A stretch of 64,000 nucleotides of DNA from Tetraselmis striata (lineage: Eukaryota; Chlorophyta; Chlorodendrophyceae; Chlorodendrales; Chlorodendraceae). The notes under the pieces were generated by a model. The model had not been told where the DNA came from. It worked only from the letters and a program-made list of their open reading frames with translations, and made no database searches. A program made the position numbers and the translations under genes. Positions 21,885 to 32,457 of the stretch are shown one piece after another (position 1 is the stretch's first letter; each line of letters opens with the position of its first letter). The DNA lies in assembly GCA_006384855.1 (NCBI GenBank), contig VCJN01002314.1, positions 1 to 64,000 on the forward strand, in the 5' to 3' direction.

Positions 21885-23946
21885 CAAGCGAAGCTCAAGG
21901 CAACGGCCAGCAGCGCGGCACGCAGTGAGGCGCAGATCCGCAGCCTGCAGGAGCGGCTGGCGGAGGTGGGGCGCGCCGAGGCTCGCCGTGCCGCGTCGGA
22001 GGCAGAGACGGAGGATAAGGCGTCCGCGCGTCTGCGGACCGAGCTGCGGCGGAGGGAGACGGAGCTGCGCAATACGCGCCAGGAGCTGGCGGCGGCGCAC
22101 GAGGCGCTGGAGATGGCGGCGCAGGTGAGACCGGACCGCTCGCTCCATTGTCCGACTGTCATTCACCCATCTTGTCTCAGTTGCCGGTGTCCTCCCTGTT
22201 GCTGCAGCATCGCGCCATGGTGATGCTCTCCTTGGATGCCGTCGCTCTTCACACGTGAGCATTATCGAAATAAACATCGTATCAAGCTTGAGCAGATGCC
22301 GAACCAATTCTCTCATTCCCGCTCTCTCGGGAGGCTTTAACTAGTTGACACCCCTTTCACGCCGTTACTACCAGTGGCGACAACTGCCCTACAGCAGCCG
22401 AAACACGGGTATGTGGTTTTGGAGCAAGTATCGATTAACTTGCACTTATCATGGCAGCAAGCCACTCATACGCACTGCAACTCCAATCATTCCCCCGCTC
22501 CAACTTGCGATGCCCACCTGGAGTGAAGCCGGGCACTGTCCAGACCCCCCCCCCCCCCCCCCCCCTTCGCCCTTAATGATCGCACGCCTTCCCCAGAGCC
22601 CCAAACATGGCCCACAGGGGCCGGTTGTCAGGCGTTGAAAGTGCATGCCAGCACGCAGTCATGACATGCCCCTGCCGGCGTGGCACTTGAACGCAGACAT
22701 GCACTGCGGTATCTGACCCCCCCCCTCCCCCCCCCCCCCTTGGCTGTCCTGCCCTCTGTATGATAGAGCGCGGAGGCCGCCGCCATCTCAAAAGTCGCAT
22801 CAGCTCCGGCGTGCCGATGAGCGCGCGGCGCGGCAAGTCAAGTTTGCGGAGGACCTCATCGCCGCCATGCGCGTGGCGTCGCGCCTGGCGCTGCGCGCCT
22901 CCGCCTCGACGCCGTCCGCCGCGGAAACGGTGGGCGCGGCAGCGGCGGCGCCGTCGCCCGCCTCGCCCTTAGGCGAGGGTGAGGGGGAGCTGGGCGCGGA
23001 GCTGTCGGAGATCGCGGGCCTGGTGGGCGCGGTGGGCATCACGCCGGGTGAGGTGCAGCAGCTGCTGGGCATCGACCGCAGCGGCGGCCGGCGGCGTGGC
23101 GCCGGGACGGCGCAGGCGCAGCGGCCGGTGCCGCAGGCGCAGAGCCTGGCCAAGGTGTCGGACACACTGCGGCAGCTGGAGGCCGCGCTGGAGGGTGAGC
23201 GGCCATCTTGCCATCCCCCTCCTTTCTACCCCGCAATGAAATACCCATCGCACCTGGCCTGCTGAAGATTCTGCGGGGATGCAATAGTTTCGGATCATGG
23301 CAGCTGAGATACTCTTATTTTTTCGGAGCACATCCTGTCAATGCTTCAAAAACATAGAACACACAAACAATAGCCAATGGGGGGGGGGGGATTCTACAGT
23401 CTTTTATGCTGGCTGCTATTGGTGGCGACAAAACGAAGCAGGGGGCAAGGGGTGAATTCAGCCTGGCTCCAGCGCTGCCCACAGCGGTTGAAGGCCCGCA
23501 ATACCTGGCCGCCTTGCAGGGATGCGGCGGAGGATGACCCGGACCCCAACCGCGGGGCGCGCCCCCCGGCGGCCGGCTGGGACGCCAAGCCGGTCTCCGC
23601 GCTGCTGGAGGGGCTGGAGGCGGAGCTGCGCCACGCGGAGGGCGAGCTGTCCGCGGCGGCGGAGGCGCAGCGCTCCGCTGCCGGCGCCGCCCCGGCGAGG
23701 CGGCCGCGCGAGCGGCGGGTGGAGGTGGACCGCGGCGCGGTGGGCGAGGTGGTGGCCGGCCTGCGCCCCGCGTGGCGCGGTGGTTCCGGCGCGGAGGAGG
23801 AGGAGGAGGAGGAGCTGTCGCTCCAGTACTCCTCCGGTGGGCACTCCTCCGCCGGCAGCTGGGCGGCCACGGCCCGGGAGATGGGGCACGACGTTTACGC
23901 CGCCACCCGGGATGCGCGCGCAAGGCTGGCGCAGCGCAACGCCTGA
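21885..23946 (+). pseudogene. Truncated duplicate of the coiled-coil gene
   Basis: The three last exons are present at 21885-22124, 22795-23194 and 23520-23946, with the same splice sites as copy A. All exons upstream are absent because the duplication begins in the preceding intron. At the start of the last exon one base is missing compared with copy A (ggatgcggcgg against ggatggcggc). Splicing at the conserved acceptor therefore shifts the frame. The remaining frame from 23531 still reads DAAEDDPDPNRG through to RARLAQRNA and TGA. Many differences between copies are synonymous or conservative, so part of the sequence may have stayed coding for a time. Confidence 0.7.
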
Positions 23947-24072
23947 CAACGACCCCCACTGAAATATGCAAACGCACGCAAACTACCAGCAAGTAGTATA
24001 TAAAGCCGCGTGGTGCCTGCGCACAGTCTCGCAGCCAGACACGTATTGTACTTATTTCCTTCGCATAGAACC

Positions 24073-24354
24073 ATGCCAGGACAGTTTCTCAACAATGCGC
24101 CCGGGTCTGCATATCAGCTAGTGCCGTCTCCGTGGAGGAGCGGCTCCTTGTGCCCACCCAGGTGGCGCGCCTTCATGCCCTACAGTCATCTGCCGTGCTA
24201 CCCGGCAGTCCGCCTGGCGGCACTCCGCTTTCAAGCTATCTCCCTCTCGCTTTCGGCGTGTCTTGTATGGTCCCGCTGGGAAGGGGTACCCGGATACTCT
24301 GTAAACCGCTGCGCCATGTTGCCATCCAGCAGAGAATGTCATAAAAGCATATAG
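24073..24354 (+). CDS. Small frame behind a TATA box, duplicate of 18026-18151
   Basis: 93 codons beginning MPGQFLNNAPGSAYQLVPS. TATATAAAG lies at 23997-24005. Compared with copy A the frame is intact where copy A has two TGA codons. No motif is recognised. The conservation may also reflect conserved untranslated DNA. Confidence 0.3.
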   Translation: MPGQFLNNAPGSAYQLVPSPWRSGSLCPPRWRAFMPYSHLPCYPAVRLAALRFQAISLSLSACLVWSRWEGVPGYSVNRCAMLPSSRECHKSI

Positions 24355-25219
24355 TCATGCCTAGATGGGCCTCCACCAGCTGGCCGGCAGCCAGTGCTTT
24401 AGCCTCTCACTGCGCTAGTCGCGGCACAGCACGAGCTCCGTGAGGGTCCATACACGCCCCCAAACTCACAATTGACAGAAGACTCCAGTACACAGCTGAG
24501 GCGGGATTGGATGAGGTGGCATAGTGCTGCTGGGCTAGTTGTTACGCTCGCGGATGAGGGCGCTGAGCGGCGCATTGCGCCTCCCGTGAGAACGCCAGCA
24601 CCGGCAGGACCGCCATTGTGTGGGCACGGCTGTACAGCAGCTTGTTGCGGGAAATCTCAGGCATGCAGGCATCGACGTATAATGCTGTGCTGCGGAGTGC
24701 TGCTCCTGTCAAAAAATATCCAGTCCGCGGAGAGGCTGGGTCAGTTGCGGATTGTTGTCGCGGCAAGGCATGAACTGCAACCACTTCCAAGTGCAGGCCA
24801 GGATGGCGTGAGGCACTGCGCAGCACCGCACGGCATCACGAAACCATAACCCTCTGCTCTGCGCATCGAATGCCGTGAATAACAAATGGGTATCAAGTTA
24901 GTAGGTTACAACAATGTACTGGGACGTAGGTGACAATGGGGCGCGCTGATGTACAGGATAACACATTGTTTTCTAATTTGCGTACCCCTAATTACCATAT
25001 TCTGCATTCTGCTGTCTATCTATGTTATAGTACATGGGCTAGCTGCCAAAGGCGATCGGGAAATCACCCGAAAAGGCATTAGGAAACGCCCAGTGCGGCA
25101 ACTGCGAGGTGACTTCTGCTGTCTATGATCTACTATCGACTATAATACTGGGCAAGGGCCTCAAGAATCCGAGCCCTGTTGTACGGCTATCGGCTCCATC
25201 ACGAGAGACATGCGTTTCA

Positions 25220-26005
25220 TCAAACCCGGATGTCGCCGTGAAGAAGCACATATCTGACGTTGTCGTTGCGGTAATCGCGGTGCGCCTTGCGCGTCTGGAT
25301 GTCGTGACGATAGCGGCCCACCGCCGACTCGGCGTTGTGGCTCCTCATCTGCTTGGGGAGATATACTCGTCGCCCCCTTGTGGCAGCGGCGGTGCCGACC
25401 TCGGCGTCCGGGTCCTCGTTTTCGCTGGGCAACGGGATGCCTGTATAGCTCTGGACGTGCCTGATGCTGATTCTCGCCTTAGCTGTATCCGGGTGGACGA
25501 GGTACGGTAGCGATAAGCGCCCGCGGCGAGAGTCTCCGCTGGCGCTTCTGCTATCGTCGTCGCTGCCTCTCTTAGTCAGCGGTGAAGGCTGCTGGGCCGC
25601 CCGTTGCTGTTGAGGCGGGTACACGACGTCGGGCAGATTCGACTGAGCTTGGGCTTTGTTCTCCACGGCTGAGGGGATAATGATCGGCTGCCGGGACGAC
25701 CTCGACTGGCGCGGCGAAGGCTGGTGTTCGCAGCCGCCTGTGGTCGTGCTGCAGTGCTCCGAGCGTCGGTGGCACGCCTCCGGCTTATGCACTGCCGTCC
25801 TCAGCAGCACCCCGGGGTGGCCGCTGCTGCAGTTGAGGGACGGCCGTTCCAGAAACATGGGGGACATGGTTTCGGCAGCCGTCGTTGAGACGTCGGGCTG
25901 TCGGAAGTAGATTGCTGCTTGTCCTTGGTGGACGGCGAGCACGGCGAGCTCTCGTCGTACGGGAGACGGGTCGTCTGTACGAGTGCGTCGTGCTGCTGCG
26001 CGCAC
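25220..26005 (-). CDS. Unknown protein, duplicated gene copy B
   Basis: A 261-codon open frame ending DIRV with TGA, paralogous to 19137-19901 over its whole length with small in-frame insertions (for example around SDDDSRSASGDSRRG). It has the same features: basic start, disordered Ser/Pro/Gln-rich middle, basic conserved C-terminus. Like copy A it opens with GTG rather than ATG just after a Cys/Ala/Arg-rich stretch, so the true start is upstream. Function unknown. Confidence 0.5.
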   Translation of the reverse strand: MRAAARRTRTDDPSPVRRELAVLAVHQGQAAIYFRQPDVSTTAAETMSPMFLERPSLNCSSGHPGVLLRTAVHKPEACHRRSEHCSTTTGGCEHQPSPRQSRSSRQPIIIPSAVENKAQAQSNLPDVVYPPQQQRAAQQPSPLTKRGSDDDSRSASGDSRRGRLSLPYLVHPDTAKARISIRHVQSYTGIPLPSENEDPDAEVGTAAATRGRRVYLPKQMRSHNAESAVGRYRHDIQTRKAHRDYRNDNVRYVLLHGDIRV

Positions 26006-26373
26006 GCCACACTGTTACCGCCCGAGCGTCGTTTGCTGATAGCTGCGTCCGTGTAAAGTACTGGTACGTTTTTAATGCTTTACTTACTTCCCTGTACGAG
26101 TACCAGCAGTGCGTGATATCGCCTTTTGCTGCTAGCTCATGTAAGTACTCTAAAGTACCAGCAGTATCAAGCATGTACCTTTCCTTTATATTCCTTTTCT
26201 GGCGGTACTGCGTCCACCTCGCAACTGCTTGATGACTATAACGGAGCGTCGCCCAGCCAGGGCTTTCCGTGACTGGATTGCTGATGCCCAAACGCCGTCG
26301 TCTCAAAGACGCTGCAAGGGTTTCACTGGTGCCAGTCCTGTCCCGGGGGCGGGAAAAAAAACCTCGCAACTGC

Positions 26374-27290
26374 TGTAGTGGACGTTTCCTGATGCTGCAT
26401 ATTCGGGTGGTTTCCTGATCGCCCTTTGCAGCTAGCTCATGTAACTACATCTAGTATATATTGTGTACTATAGTGTACAATTAATATATACTACCCTTCC
26501 TGATATCGCCTTCTGCAGCTGGCTCATGTAAATATAAGTATAAAGCATGTTGCCCCGGGCGCGGCGCGTTTTAAAGCCGAATCAGCATATGAAATAAAGC
26601 CGAACCAGGATGAGTGCAACGACTAGTGCATGCAAGTGCAAACGTAGCGCGTAACCGTGACCCCGAAATAGGTCATCGAGTATCATCGTGTACGGGTAGC
26701 ATTATTACCCACAGTAATAATGGAGTGGCCCGGGATTGTGTGCTGGGGAGAGAGTATACTGCGTGGAGCGGCGGCTGGCGGGTGGCGATGCCTGGTCGGT
26801 GGCTGCCATGGCGGTTCCCGCCTCTGTTGGCCCGTAGCTGGATTTCCTTCTGAATTTCTGTATGGATTTCTTGAATGTTGCGTCTGGCACATGTAATCAT
26901 TATTACCACAGCATGTGTGATGTCAGGAGGTACGTAGCATTTAATAACCGCGCACTGTGTCAAGTAAAGCGCGGGAGATCCGTGGATGACACACTGCGAG
27001 AGTGTATCGTACATAGCGACTTTATCGTGAGAATATCTCCTCACAGCATGTGATGCCAGGTTTGCTACGAGTCCGTTAAGAAATAAAACCCGCTTGAGAG
27101 ACTGCATCCTTAAGTACTTTTGCCACTAACTAGAGAATATTTACTGGCAGGCTGGCAGCACAAGGAAATGAAATTCCCGCCTGATGACAGCTTGCCCTAC
27201 CGGTACATTTACTAGCGACTGAGGATTGCTACAGGTACCAATGTACCAGCGCCTATGCTGTACAGTACAGTACTACTGCTTTTAGCAGTG
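26374..27290. repeat. Short dispersed repeats, no gene
   Basis: The block gtggacgtttcctgat ... tttcctgatcgcc ... ttgcagctagctcatgtaa at 26380-26440 recurs partly at about 26107-26140 and 26490-26530, and again at 32050-32112. After the duplication ends at about 26710, I see no gene up to the palindromic repeat at 27293. Some of it is AT-rich. Confidence 0.45.
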
Positions 27291-27292
27291 GA

Positions 27293-27402
27293 TTTCTTAC
27301 TGGCTTTTTTTATAATTCACACCAGAGCCAGTGCCAGTACTGGTGTGAATTACAAAAAGGACAGTTCCCCAGAATTAGAAAATCAACACAGCAAGCCGCC
27401 TA
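27293..27402. repeat. Short dispersed repeat with palindromic core (copy 2)
   Basis: The arms cttactggctttttttataa then ttcacacc and ggtgtgaattacaaaaagg then acagtt surround about 15 bases. The tail agaaaatcaacacagcaagc follows at 27377, exactly as in the copy at 806-922. Confidence 0.6.
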
Positions 27403-27733
27403 AAAGCGGCCCGCATCCCGCATGAGGTGGGATGGATGAGTGATGCGCACACGGTTCAGAGTCCGGGCCACGCGTGCACGTGTGTGTGTGGGTGATCCTC
27501 GGACGTGCTGTGCAGCTTCAGCAACGGGATGGCAGACGAACCTGCGCCGTCGGATGAGGCAGCGAGCGCGCTCTCGAGCGGCAACCAAGCTCAGGACCCC
27601 TAGGAAATCTCTTGCGAGCAAGGCCTCCTGGTGAGTCCGGGTGATGCACCGAGTGCCCCGCGATGAGAGGGCACCCCGATCCGCAGCCAAGCATGCGATA
27701 CCACGCACTATGCGGCGCACCCCTTGCTCACCT

Positions 27734-28100
27734 CACCCACCGTGCCGAAGACCATGCCTGTGTACTCCGACATATCCATGATATCTCGAAGAGGACCCTT
27801 CTGTCCGGGCTCCGTGTTGTGCCACGCCGCATCCCGCGCGGCCAACCCCAGTTGTATGTCGCCCAATAGGGAGCGCTCAAACCGATCCACAGCCGTGGCC
27901 CGGGGCACTGCAGTGTACTTGACTCCGTACCGCATAGTCTTGAACTCCAGCAGCGTGGACTTCAAGCTCCGGGGATCATAGCTCCCGGTCACGACGTTGA
28001 ACGCCAGAAGGGAGAGCTTTGCGTCCGGCACTAGATCCTTGAGCTCATCGCTGGGTACGGTGTTGCCGAGAGGCACTGCATGCTGAAACAAGTCATCCAC
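27734..28100 (-). CDS. Single exon of an unrecognised protein
   Basis: The minus-strand frame begins right after a ctag acceptor-like site at 28101 and runs to a GAG/GTGAGC donor at 27734, so it behaves as an internal exon of about 122 codons. The sequence is well balanced in composition: LVPDAKLSLLAFNVVTGSYD, then SLKSTLLEFKTMRYGVKYT, then ERSLLGDIQLGLAARDAAWH. It lies 480 bp downstream of a LINE on the same strand and may belong to a related retroelement gene. Following exons (27400-27720, minus) are possible but unproven. Confidence 0.35.
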
Positions 28101-28379
28101 CTAGACCAGTAGACCCGTTGCATGAGTGTGGAATCAAGAGAGCCGTAGTAAGGATCAATCGTAGAAGTCGCTACTTTGTACAGCCACGCGTCCGCCGACC
28201 CGCCGACCCGGGGCCCGGCGTCCGTCGACAGATGGGCGGCGAGGCGGACGGGCGACGGTCGCTACTGCTTTACTGCTTTTAGCATCGGCCATCTATCCGG
28301 TTGTAAAGCGCGGCGCGGGGGGACGATAGCTAAAGCACACATGTTGTGGTCGCTCTGATCCTCGGCCATTTCGAGGTTT

Positions 28380-28595
28380 AATAGTTTTTACTTCAGGGCT
28401 ACATATGCGCACTACAAACAGAACTAACAACAACTGTGAAAGGTTGCCAATAAAAGAGAGACATAAGCCTGAAACCAAGGTCGAGCAGGAGGCCAGGAAC
28501 CAAGGGAGCCAAGGGAACCACGAAGTGGCCAAGCTGCTAGGAATCAAAGGGACCACCGCCCCGGGGTAGGCCATATCAGCCGCGGCGAGGACGCT
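28380..28595 (-). mobile_element. 3' UTR of the LINE
   Basis: This stretch directly follows the ORF and is shared, inverted, with 12096-12380. It ends near catatgtagccctgaag. Confidence 0.5.
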
Positions 28596-30120
28596 TGCAG
28601 CCAATGACCCGGGTCATAGCAACACATGCCGACGAGCGACGCGACGCACGCGCAGGAGCACAATCACGTGCCGCGCGCGGCCGCGATCCCGCCAAGAACG
28701 TTGTCTGCATGTGCCATGTTGATGAGCCGGAGAAACGGCGGCGCCACGCAGACAAGAGCCGGCCGATTTTTTGGCCAGTGTGTGTGTGGCTAGCTTTTGC
28801 GAGCTCCACCAAGAAGGCCTCAGCGTGCGGGGCCAACGAGCCGAACTCGGAAACGGCGAAAGGAACAAAGTGAAGCATGCCGGCGGCGTTTCGGACACCC
28901 TCGTCATACTTCTGGCTTTTGTGGCGCTCTGCAGCCCGCAATGCAGTCGTTGGATCCGAGCTTGACACACCAAGGATAGGGGCGATGATGGTATCGACAG
29001 CAACCGTGTTCCCGCGGATACCACCATACCCAAAAAGCCCAACATCGGAAGAGAAACAAGCACCAACGGGTCCGTGAGGATCTGGACACCCACGCCCAGG
29101 GCGCACTTCACGTCGTGGCAAACGTCGGAAAGGCCATGTGCCGCCCACTCGTGTGCGGTGTGATTGGAGTCCCCCCCAGAGCAACGTGCCACGTGATCAG
29201 CGTACGCGAACGCCCAAGTTAAAGGAGTGAATTCCACGCCAACTTCCTCAAAACGGGCTAGCATGCCTTGTACCGAGAAGGAGCAAAAAGCGCAAGGGCA
29301 GGGCTCGCCAAGGGAGAGGACACGAGCCGCCGGAAGGCCAAATGGGCGGCAAGCGGCAACGCGGAACATGGAATCGTAGTACTAAGGGGAACGCTCCCGG
29401 ACTTCACCAAGGCGACCCTCACCTGGAGGATCAGTCACCAGGAACGCTTTCGCATCGCGTATAAGAGGCGGCCCCGGAAGCGGTCCGTTACTGTCAGGGC
29501 CGCTTGTAGGCATACGCGCAGCAAGCATTGCGAAGCGGACCGTGTGAATGCGGTGGCTCGGGGTTTCTTGGACTTTCCGCATGGAGTGCAAGGGGAAGTC
29601 CGAGTAATGCGGGATAGCTTGGAGGTCGGCTGCCGAGCGCATCGCAAACGCCGGCTCAGCCCTAGCGGCCGAGCAGCCGGCACGGGCAACGTGAGAGCGC
29701 TTGGAGGGGAGCAACTTTAGGGCAGAGGCCAACGGCCCCGCTAGATCCTCGAGCACCGCGTCTCCACACTCGTTAACGACACGGGTATGAGCAGCGCGAA
29801 GCTCGACAGCTCGCATCGGCCCCGACACGTTGGCGCCGGCATCGGGCTCCAACGTTGGGGTGACCAAAGCCTGGTAAATGGAGGACGCCCCAACAAGGTA
29901 GAGGCTATGAGGGTTGGATACGCCTGGCGGGTCGGAAAGGAACGCGCCGCCGTCGCTCATGGTGGCGTGTTGAGCACGGAGGAAAGTCACAGCTTGGCCA
30001 ACCACAAGGGCGGCAGCGCCAATGTGGTAGGCATTTGCGATAACCGCATTATCGCCGATGCCGAGGCCCCCAAATTGGACCCCCAAATCGATCATTTCGA
30101 ACTGCCCGGTATCAGATGTA
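28576..30120 (-). pseudogene. LINE-like ORF C-terminal half: RT tail, Cys/His region, PD-(D/E)XK-like nuclease
   Basis: The minus-strand frame from about 30120 reads EMIDLGVQFGGLGIGDNAVI then ANAYHIGAAALV, the post-RT GGLG region seen in LINE-type polyproteins. After a TAG at 29382-29384 in the same frame comes a Cys/His stretch: CPCAFCSF, then YADHVARCSGGDSNHTAHEW. One frameshift near 29045 leads to NTVAVDTIIAPILG, ERHKSQKYDEG and LHFVPFAVSEFGSLAPHAEA. That pattern resembles a PD-(D/E)XK nuclease (Asp, then Lys) at the C-terminus of some protist LINE proteins. The ORF ends at 28576. The RT palm is missing (5' truncation). The family assignment is from memory of sequence style, not a search. 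Confidence 0.5.
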
Positions 30121-30162
30121 ATTTAATATTTTAAGCTCGTATAGTTGCTATTTCGCGCCGGT

Positions 30163-31945
30163 GCATTTGTTACTGGCCTTTTTGTATTCACACCAACACC
30201 TGTACTACACAGCAAAACTCGGCCGTAGCGACTACAGGGTGCGTGTACATACCAGAGTGGCGATGAAGGGCCTGCAGTTCAGGGTACTTCAGCCTGAAGT
30301 CCCAACTTCAGCGGTATTCAATACCTCCCGGAAATGGTCTGAATACCCCCTACCTGAACTCCCTTAAGAAATACGAGTTTTAAGTCTGGGGCCCGGCTAT
30401 AGGATTGACTACCTCTGAATAGTCCGAATCCGTGGAGATGTTGTTCCCTGCCGCCCATTAGGGTGTCCTACGTGGCGTAGCCGTATATGGCCCAGATGTG
30501 TGGCGGATAGTATTGAATAGCCCCTATCAGTAGATTAGCTCGTATTGACATGATAATTTGCAATATATGTACGGCCGGTGCAAAACGGTTTGAATTCGTG
30601 GCAAAATAGTTATTATGGGTTTGGTATAAATAATCCTCATGCTAATTATCTTTAGCTATTGACCTTGCTTCCCCGCCGACGGCCGCCGGACACCACGATG
30701 TTGGAAGGAGATCCGCAAGGCACATCACACACTGCCACACCACATTCACCTCACCAAATCATACACTCTTCCCTCACGATACCGAGTGTGGACGTTGCGG
30801 AGCCAGCCGCAGAGCCTGCAGTCGTGAACGCCGGCGAGGGTGGTGTTCCGGTGTCATCGGGAGGGGCTCAGCGCACGACCGCCAGCAGCGCGGCGGCGGC
30901 ATCACCCCACGCGCGGCCGTGCCGCCGCCCGCCCCCTGCTAACCGCCGTGACTCGTCCCAGTTCCCTACCGCGCCTATTCAGTCCGTGTCCCATACCGGC
31001 GGTCCCGTCAGTGTCACAAATGTAACAATATGTTCAACCGCACAAAAATTGATACTGCTCCGCGCCGCTGTTGGAGGGGGGAGGGGGGGGGGGTCTTCAG
31101 GCCTGAATTAAGTATGAATACCTGCATACCTGAACTGAACTGACTTCATGCTGAATCCATGGCATGCATTCAGGGCATGAATTCAGGCTGAAGTCTGTTT
31201 AGCTGAATTCGGCTGAATTCAGCTGAAATCAGTTCAGGCTGAACTGATTACCTCCAGGGGATACTTCAGCGCAACCCTGGTACATACCATGTAGCGACTA
31301 CATTCCTTGTCCGCTCGGTTGAGCGGTCGTCTCGTATATATGCGAGAGGTCCCGGATCCACTCCTGGTCGCTGTATTTCGGCAACATCGTCCCGGCGTGT
31401 CCTGGGTTCACCCGGTTGATGCAGTAGCCCTTTGAGGTTCGACTTGGGCAATGGTACAAGGACGGGCTATGCCTGACGACCTACGACTGCAGTTGGCGCA
31501 AGGGGTCAATAAAGTGCTGGGGCGGCTTCAGCCGAACTTCGGGCTTCGAACTTCGAGCTTCGGGCGAACTTCAGTTTACTTTTACCAGTAGGTCACACTC
31601 ACATGTGACCAAGTATTAAATTGCACGTGCGCAACGAGCAAATGTGATCTGTACGGCTGTACCAGTGTAGTTTCAATAGACAGTACTGGTGGTGGTACCT
31701 ATACGAGTAAAACACGTACGTTGGAACTGCGAACCCCGCGCGTCCATACAGGGCATTGAATTGCACAACCGGGGGTACTGGTATATTTACACTGACAGAT
31801 CGATGAGGCGACGAGCAAAGCATCAGAGCCACTGCCATGGGACTAGATGCAACCGCAAGTACTAAGAAAGTGCGCAGCATGTAATCAGATCAACATGCGC
31901 ACCCTGACAGCTACTGGTGTGAATTACAAAAGGGCAGAAACGAAC
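30163..31945. mobile_element. Candidate 1.8-kb element with inverted ends and TTCAG-rich subterminal repeats
   Basis: The left end gttactggcctttttgtatt then cacacca at about 30168 is answered on the other strand by the right end, tggtgtgaattacaaaaggg then cag at about 31915-31940. Just inside both ends lie clusters of TTCAGG/CCTGAA words (30270-30365 on the left; 31090-31270 and 31530-31575 on the right), a common feature of transposase-binding subterminal regions. TAGCGACTA occurs at 30226-30234 and 31292-31300. The ends match the palindromic repeats at 806 and 27293. No transposase is encoded and no target duplication was confirmed. Confidence 0.4.
30625..31111 (+). CDS. Open frame behind a TATA box inside the 30.2-31.9 kb element
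   Basis: TATAAATA at 30625-30632 precedes an ATG at 30698. The frame runs 137 codons to TAA. It is Pro/Ser/Ala/His-rich without a recognised motif, opening MLEGDPQGTSHTATPHSPHQ. It may be a passenger first exon or chance. Confidence 0.25.
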
Positions 31946-32220
31946 CCACCGTGACAGCTACCCGGTGCTGGTACCAGTACGATATACCACACCACTAGTA
32001 CGATATACTCGGACTGTTGCTGCTTCCACCCCGCAGTTGCTGTAATCCTTAGTGGACGTTTCCTATGCCTTTTCGGGATTTCCTGATCGCCTTTTGCAGC
32101 TGTAGCTGATGTTAGCAAAGCAGGGGGCTCGCAGTTTTTGCCAAAAGGTGTCAGATCTCTTACAACATTGTTGGCACAGGGGCTGAGGCCCCAATTCACG
32201 CATGAAAGGGTTGGGAAGGG
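31946..32220. other. No gene; short repeats
   Basis: Contains the third copy of the gtggacgtttcct block (32050) and the first of two tagcaaagcagggggctcgc boxes (32113). The second box is at 32427, flanking the dispersed repeat at 32225-32430. Confidence 0.45.
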
Positions 32221-32224
32221 TGGG

Positions 32225-32430
32225 TTGTGCTAGCTGGAAGCTGGCGCAAAGGCAGAAGGTGGAGACACCGCCCCGTCACGGGGCGTCATATCGGGGTGAG
32301 GGATAGCAGACGTGGGCACACGGCAGTAGCGTCCTAGCCGCGTATGGCGGAATTTGTAACGCCGGGTAACACCCGTCGTACTCAACCCCTTGCAATTCAA
32401 ACCTCTATAATTCTCAAATTGACCATTAGC
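32225..32430. repeat. Dispersed repeat, copy 1 (uninterrupted)
   Basis: The block from ctagctggaagctggcgcaa to ttcaaacctctataattc matches 49771-50160. Shared landmarks are gtcatatcggggtgaggga, gtgggcacacggcagtagcg and cgccgggtaacacccg. This copy lacks the 196-bp insertion of the second copy. Confidence 0.7.
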
Positions 32431-32457
32431 AAAGCAAGGGGCTCGCAGTTTTTGCCG

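Larger units (their letters stand above)
21849..26710 (+). repeat. Segmental duplication, copy B
   Basis: Second copy of 15815-20110, direct orientation. It starts within an intron of the coiled-coil gene, next to the LINE fragment. It ends near the block cgtgaccccgaaataggtc at about 26660. It contains extra sequence at about 26040-26600 made of short repeats and the inverted 26232-26365 segment. Confidence 0.85.
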
